NCBI RefSeq assembly: GCF_029490015.1
Contig: NZ_CP120468.1
Span: 1-64,000 of the forward strand
Direction of reading: 5' to 3'
Length of the DNA: 64,000 bases
Source of the DNA: Halobaculum limi
Lineage (GTDB): Archaea; Halobacteriota; Halobacteria; Halobacteriales; Haloferacaceae
The position numbers were made by a program, and so were the translations under genes. A model generated the notes under the pieces. That model made no database searches, was not told the origin of the DNA, and worked only from the letters and a program-made list of their open reading frames with translations. Positions 60,836-64,000 of this stretch are shown here, piece after piece. Within the stretch, counting starts at the first letter, position 1, and every line of letters starts with the position of its first letter.

Positions 60836-63800
60836 ATGCGAACTTCGGGTGGGGGGCGCGTCACAAGACCAGACAGCGTGCCGGCTGTCGTCTGTGGCGG
60901 AGCGGATGCGACGCGAGCAGAGCTAATCAAACTGATCAGCGATCGCAGCGATCTCTCGCCCGTCGAGCCTCTCTCGTCGAGCGAGGATGGCGTCGAGGTC
61001 GGCGCCGACCACGTCGGCATCGTGATCTGTCTCGCAGATCCGGCGCGAGGTGATGGATCGGTCGACCCCACCATCGAGCGTGCCGCCGAGGCAGTCGGCG
61101 AGTGTCCAGTCGTCGCCGTTGGATCGAGCGTCGACGCCGCGGCCGCCTACGAGGCAGGCGCGACGGACGTAGTCGGCCTCAACCCCACGGATTATCCGGA
61201 GACGTTCATCGATCAGATTACGGCCATCGTCGACCGCTACGTCGCGGGCGCGTTCGAGATGGCGATGGTCAACGAGACGGACCACGGGATTGTCGTCCAC
61301 GACCCGGAGACGGCCGAGGTGGTCGCCTGTAACGAACGATTCTACGACCTGCTCGGCTACGACTCATCAACGTACGACATCACGCTCTCGGACTTCGTCG
61401 ACCACGACGAGGCGTTCTCCCGCGAGCGTGCGGTGGCGCTCGTCCGGGAAGCCGCCGCGGGGGAGTCAGTGAGCATCGAGTGGCGAGACCCGACGAACGA
61501 GGGGACGGACATCTGGGTCGAGGTTCGCTTGGAGGCTGCCGAGTTCTTCGACGAGTCGTACGTCGTAGGGTCGGTGCAAGATATCTCCGAACGGAAAGCA
61601 CGCGAGCGAGACCTCGAGTGGAGTCGAGAGACACTCCAGCGCGTTCACGAGATCACTGCAGATCCGGATCTTATGCTCGAAGACCAGGTCGACGAACTGA
61701 TCCGGTTCGCCACCGACCGCTTGGACGTCGACGCGGGCTACCTCGGGCGGGTCGACGTGGAGTCGAACGACTACGAGGTCGAGGTGGCACACGGCGACGA
61801 GCGTCTGGTGCGTGAGGGAATGACGCTCCCGTTCGACGAGACGTACTGTCAGTTCGTCGTCGACGACCCCGAGCGGTCGATGGCGGCGGAACCCGACGTC
61901 AACGAGAGCGACGTGATCGACGCGAGCGTTACCAGCGACGACGCGCCGACCTGTTACGTGGGCAGTGAGATCCGCGTCGACGGTGACCTGTACGGGATGG
62001 TGTGTTTCGTCGAGCAGACGACGCGGGCGTCGTCGTTCACGGACGAAGAGCAGACGTTGGTACGCCACATCGTCGAGTGGCTCCGCCGGGAGTTCGAGCA
62101 AGTCCAGTATCGCCGCGAGGTCGACCAGACAAGAGACCGCCTCGAAGACACGTTCGATCGGGTGAGCGACGCGTTCTTCGGGCTCGACCGAGACTGGCGA
62201 GTCCGCTACGCCAACGATACCGGGGCCGGGGTGCTTCGCGACGCGATGGACCTGCCGGCGGACGCCGAGGTCCGCGGCCGACACCTCTGGGAGGAGGTTC
62301 CGGATGCCGTCGGCACCAGATTCGAGTCGGCGTATCGACAGGCGCTGCGTGAGCAAGAGCAGGTCACCTTCGAAGAGTACTTCGAGGCGATGGACACCTG
62401 GTTCGAGGTGCGCGCGTACCCCGACGAGGGTGGTCTGTCGGTGTACTTCTCCGACGTGACCGACCGGAAGTGGACACAACGTGCGCGTCGTCGCCTGATC
62501 ACCGGAACGCAGGAACTGTTCGACGCGGAGACGAATCAGGCGCTCGCCGACGCGGTCGCCGAGACGGCGGCGGACGTCTTCGAGCGTCCGGCGACACTGT
62601 ACCTGGCCGACGACTCGGGCGACCGCGGCGACACCGAGACGTTCACCGCGGTGTCCACAGCCGGGACCGACGCAGCGAGCGTCGACGGGCAGGTGCTCGC
62701 GCCAGACGACGAGGCGGTGTGGCCGGCGCATCGTGATGAGACGACCGTCGTCGAACTCGACGGTGACCGCGACCGCGACAGTGGCGGTGACGACCTCGAT
62801 GCCGTCCTACTGGCCCCCGTCGGCGACCGAGGTACGATCGCAATCGCTGGAGACGACTCGGTCGACTTCGACGAGACCGACCGTGATCTGGCGGAGTTGC
62901 TGTCGGTGAACACCGAGACAGCGGTGGCGAAACTCGACCGACGGCGCGAACTCGAGCGCTACGAGACGCTGTTCGAGACGGCGCGCGAGATGACATACGT
63001 CGTCGACGACGATGGCCGGATCGAACTGATTAGTGAACCGTTGGCCGCAGCCATCGGCTACGACCGCGAGGACCTCGTCGGTACGCACATCTCAGAGATA
63101 TCGACGGACGAGACCGAGGAGACGGCCACCGAGCGCGTGGTCGACCTCCTCGTGACACCCGGCGAAACGAGCGACACCTTCGAAGGGGCGTTACTGACGC
63201 GCGACGGGACGGAACTCCCCGTCGAGGTCGAACTCGCGTTGCTCCCGTACGACGACTCCTTCCGTGGGACCGTCGGGTCGGTCCGTGACATCAGCGAACG
63301 CAGACAACGCGAGGAAGAACTCGAAATCGTCCAACAAGCAGTCACCGAGGCAGGCGTCGGCCTCGCGATGTACGACGAGTCGGGTCACCTCGAGTACGTC
63401 AACGACCAGTGTGCACGGCTGTTGGGTCGCACGCGGGAGTCGGTCGAGGAGACGCCAGCGTGGGAGTCGATCACCTCGATTGACGCCGATGGCTTCGAGA
63501 CGTACTGGGAGAGTTTCGACGAGGGCGAGACACGGACACAGGAGACGCAACTGCGCCGTGCCGACCGCTCGACGACGCCAGTCGAGACGGTGACGACCCG
63601 GGTGACGATCGACGGTGAGACCCACAACATCGTCACCGTCCACAGTATCGCCGGACGGCGCGAACGCCGACAGCAGTCGGAGGTGCTCCACCGGGTCCTC
63701 CGACACAACCTTCGCAACGACCTCACCGTCATCCACGGCCACGCGGATCTGCTGGTTGACCGACTCGATGGAGCCGAAGCGGAGACCGCCACGACGATCC

Positions 63801-64000
63801 GTCGCCGTGCGAACCACCTCGACGACATCGCGGATACCGCACAGCAAGCGCAGACAGTTATCAACAGAGACGTGGTCCGCAAGCCGGTCGACGTCATCGA
63901 CCAACTCCGGGAGGCCGCCGCCCGCGTCGTTCCCGACGCGGGCGTCCACCTCACGGCCGACGTCCCGGAGCGTCACTACGTCCTCGCCAGCAGCACACTC
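60836..64000 (+). CDS. Multi-PAS/GAF sensor histidine kinase, 3'-truncated by window end
   Basis: At least 1055 residues with no stop before the window ends. In order: receiver-like domain (about 15-130), PAS (about 140-255), GAF (about 270-430, CQFVVDDPERS), PAS (about 440-540), GAF (about 555-690), two PAS domains (about 700-925) and HisKA with VLHRVLRHNLRNDLTVIHGH (His near residue 953). The HATPase is only beginning. The ATG at 60836 (MRTSGGGR) is the first in-frame start. It is probably a soluble sensor typical of haloarchaea. Ligands unknown. Confidence 0.9.
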   Translation, partial: MRTSGGGRVTRPDSVPAVVCGGADATRAELIKLISDRSDLSPVEPLSSSEDGVEVGADHVGIVICLADPARGDGSVDPTIERAAEAVGECPVVAVGSSVDAAAAYEAGATDVVGLNPTDYPETFIDQITAIVDRYVAGAFEMAMVNETDHGIVVHDPETAEVVACNERFYDLLGYDSSTYDITLSDFVDHDEAFSRERAVALVREAAAGESVSIEWRDPTNEGTDIWVEVRLEAAEFFDESYVVGSVQDISERKARERDLEWSRETLQRVHEITADPDLMLEDQVDELIRFATDRLDVDAGYLGRVDVESNDYEVEVAHGDERLVREGMTLPFDETYCQFVVDDPERSMAAEPDVNESDVIDASVTSDDAPTCYVGSEIRVDGDLYGMVCFVEQTTRASSFTDEEQTLVRHIVEWLRREFEQVQYRREVDQTRDRLEDTFDRVSDAFFGLDRDWRVRYANDTGAGVLRDAMDLPADAEVRGRHLWEEVPDAVGTRFESAYRQALREQEQVTFEEYFEAMDTWFEVRAYPDEGGLSVYFSDVTDRKWTQRARRRLITGTQELFDAETNQALADAVAETAADVFERPATLYLADDSGDRGDTETFTAVSTAGTDAASVDGQVLAPDDEAVWPAHRDETTVVELDGDRDRDSGGDDLDAVLLAPVGDRGTIAIAGDDSVDFDETDRDLAELLSVNTETAVAKLDRRRELERYETLFETAREMTYVVDDDGRIELISEPLAAAIGYDREDLVGTHISEISTDETEETATERVVDLLVTPGETSDTFEGALLTRDGTELPVEVELALLPYDDSFRGTVGSVRDISERRQREEELEIVQQAVTEAGVGLAMYDESGHLEYVNDQCARLLGRTRESVEETPAWESITSIDADGFETYWESFDEGETRTQETQLRRADRSTTPVETVTTRVTIDGETHNIVTVHSIAGRRERRQQSEVLHRVLRHNLRNDLTVIHGHADLLVDRLDGAEAETATTIRRRANHLDDIADTAQQAQTVINRDVVRKPVDVIDQLREAAARVVPDAGVHLTADVPERHYVLASSTL

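Overview
The window is from a halophilic archaeon (class Halobacteria). The support is strongly acidic predicted proteins, GC-rich codons, archaeal information-processing genes (TFB, Orc1/Cdc6, a B-family DNA polymerase, Cdc48), many Tat-type lipoprotein signals, type-1 copper proteins, HalOD1 and KaiC-like proteins. No rRNA, tRNA or CRISPR array was seen. The mixture of replication, conjugation-like, restriction/antirestriction and toxin-antitoxin genes suggests a megaplasmid or a chromosomal region rich in integrated elements.

Layout. 0-8.3 kb holds ordinary cargo: Cdc48-type AAA ATPase, small membrane proteins, two cupins, a CopD-like membrane protein, a DUF2237 protein and a membrane-fused alpha/beta hydrolase. 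8.5-17.1 kb is one minus-strand operon resembling a type IV secretion/conjugation apparatus (VirB2-like, a large anchored surface protein, a lipoprotein, VirB6-like, PrgI/VirB3-like, VirB4-like, then a primase-polymerase-like protein). A winged-helix regulator is divergent from it, followed by a TFB and a SWIM zinc-finger protein. 20-24.4 kb carries a beta-helix lipoprotein, an ester-cyclase-like protein, a HalOD1 gene broken by an amber codon, a methyltransferase and an N-terminally truncated TnpB. 24.8-29.1 kb holds a RecA-like protein, a small coiled-coil protein, a HicBA cassette and an exonuclease-degenerate DNA polymerase B. The recA-like and polB genes share an upstream sequence element.

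29.2-33 kb has a sensor kinase, a stand-alone E2-type acyltransferase and an orc1/cdc6 gene flanked on both sides by inverted ORB-like repeats of two different sequence types. 33-38 kb has ArdC-like antirestriction facing an Mrr-like membrane-anchored nuclease, a secreted MBL-fold protein with DUF3006, and a second HicBA. 38-44 kb is small regulators, lipoproteins, a MOSC protein, an M48 protease and an inverted pair of paralogous membrane-protein genes. 44.7-46 kb has an OB-fold protein and a structured GC-rich region holding one copy of a 114-bp repeat. 46-54 kb has a tandem cupredoxin, a LOV-domain histidine kinase in an operon with a double KaiC protein, and a divergent pair of pilin-like surface proteins. 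54.4-57.9 kb is a large VirD4/TraG/HerA-like ATPase directly downstream of the second 114-bp repeat. The window ends with a gene-poor kilobase, a Tat lipoprotein and the start of a large multi-PAS/GAF histidine kinase that runs off the edge.

The most interesting candidates are: (i) the RecA-like/PolB pair with a common promoter element, which looks like a translesion or mutagenesis module; (ii) the LOV kinase-KaiC operon; (iii) the 114-bp near-identical repeat upstream of two DNA-processing genes; and (iv) the dual-type origin around orc1. All functional statements are from reading the sequence only; no database search was run.
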